DNA of 5,761 nucleotides from an uncultured Porphyromonadaceae bacterium (GTDB taxonomy: Bacteria > Bacteroidota > Bacteroidia > Bacteroidales > Muribaculaceae), in contig CAMWQY010000179.1 in assembly GCA_947176355.1 (NCBI GenBank), forward strand, positions 1 to 5,761. Reading direction: 5' to 3'. The notes under the pieces are model-generated. The model saw nothing but the letters and a program-made list of their open reading frames with translations, searched no databases and was not told where the DNA came from. A program made the translations under genes and the position numbers. Each line of letters opens with the position of its first letter. Position 1 is the first letter of the stretch. Of this stretch, positions 5,679 to 5,761 are shown piece by piece.

Positions 5679-5761
5679 ATGGCAAATACCCAAATTTATT
5701 TAAATGATAAGGCCTGGGCCAGATGGACTGCTTTGCTCCTTCTGGCCATGGCTATGTTCTG
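5679..5761 (+). CDS. N-terminus of a membrane protein, probably an MFS transporter (partial)
   Basis: An open frame begins 2 bases after the pfp stop and runs to the window end, giving 27 complete residues. It reads a short polar start, then NDKAWARWTALLLLAMAMF, the beginning of a first membrane helix preceded by charged residues. The KAWARWTALLL pattern resembles the N-terminus of Bacteroidota major facilitator superfamily transporters, where a basic and tryptophan-containing stretch leads into helix 1. Tight spacing to pfp suggests one transcript, so a sugar or metabolite transporter is conceivable, but substrate and even family cannot be settled from 27 residues. Confidence 0.6.
   Translation, partial: MANTQIYLNDKAWARWTALLLLAMAMF

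Noticed and set aside
1..5761. CRISPR array, insertion sequence, phage or toxin-antitoxin system
   Set aside because: No regularly spaced repeats, no transposase or integrase frame, no terminal repeats and no small toxin-like gene pair; the small HU gene is a DNA-binding protein, not an antitoxin.

Overview
The window reads as chromosomal DNA of a Bacteroidota, most likely a gut-type Bacteroidales (something like Muribaculaceae is a guess). Three intergenic promoters match the Bacteroidota form TTTG-N20-TAnnTTTG. The main starts lack a Shine-Dalgarno sequence, a secreted enzyme ends in a tail resembling type IX secretion sorting signals, and the phosphofructokinase is the long PPi-dependent type common in this phylum.

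Layout. Bases 1-26 (minus) are the 5' end of a tRNA gene cut by the window edge, with its own promoter at 66-97. Just upstream, at 107-141, is an intrinsic terminator for a minus-strand gene set that fills 212-3791. In transcription order this set is a secreted polysaccharide-deacetylase-like protein (1728-3791), a small HU/IHF-family protein (1386-1667), and a 393-aa HU-domain protein with a very acidic linker, one membrane span and a LysM-like C-terminal domain (212-1393). The two HU genes overlap by 8 bases. A 229-base divergent spacer (3792-4020) carries one promoter facing each way. Rightwards lies pfp (4021-5676), followed after 2 bases by the start of a membrane protein, probably an MFS transporter, cut by the window end.

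How the genes may work together. pfp performs the fructose-6-phosphate phosphorylation step of glycolysis using pyrophosphate, and the transporter gene is probably on the same transcript. The leftward set combines an exported carbohydrate-active enzyme with a predicted membrane-spanning protein that could hold DNA on the cytoplasmic side and peptidoglycan on the other. This nucleoid-to-wall tether, with a small HU partner encoded directly before it, is the most interesting element here. The architecture is read from the sequence; the tethering role is inference.

Two strong perfect inverted repeats, 12 bp and 10 bp, lie inside the two HU genes, one in each, and ordinary coding content does not obviously explain them.
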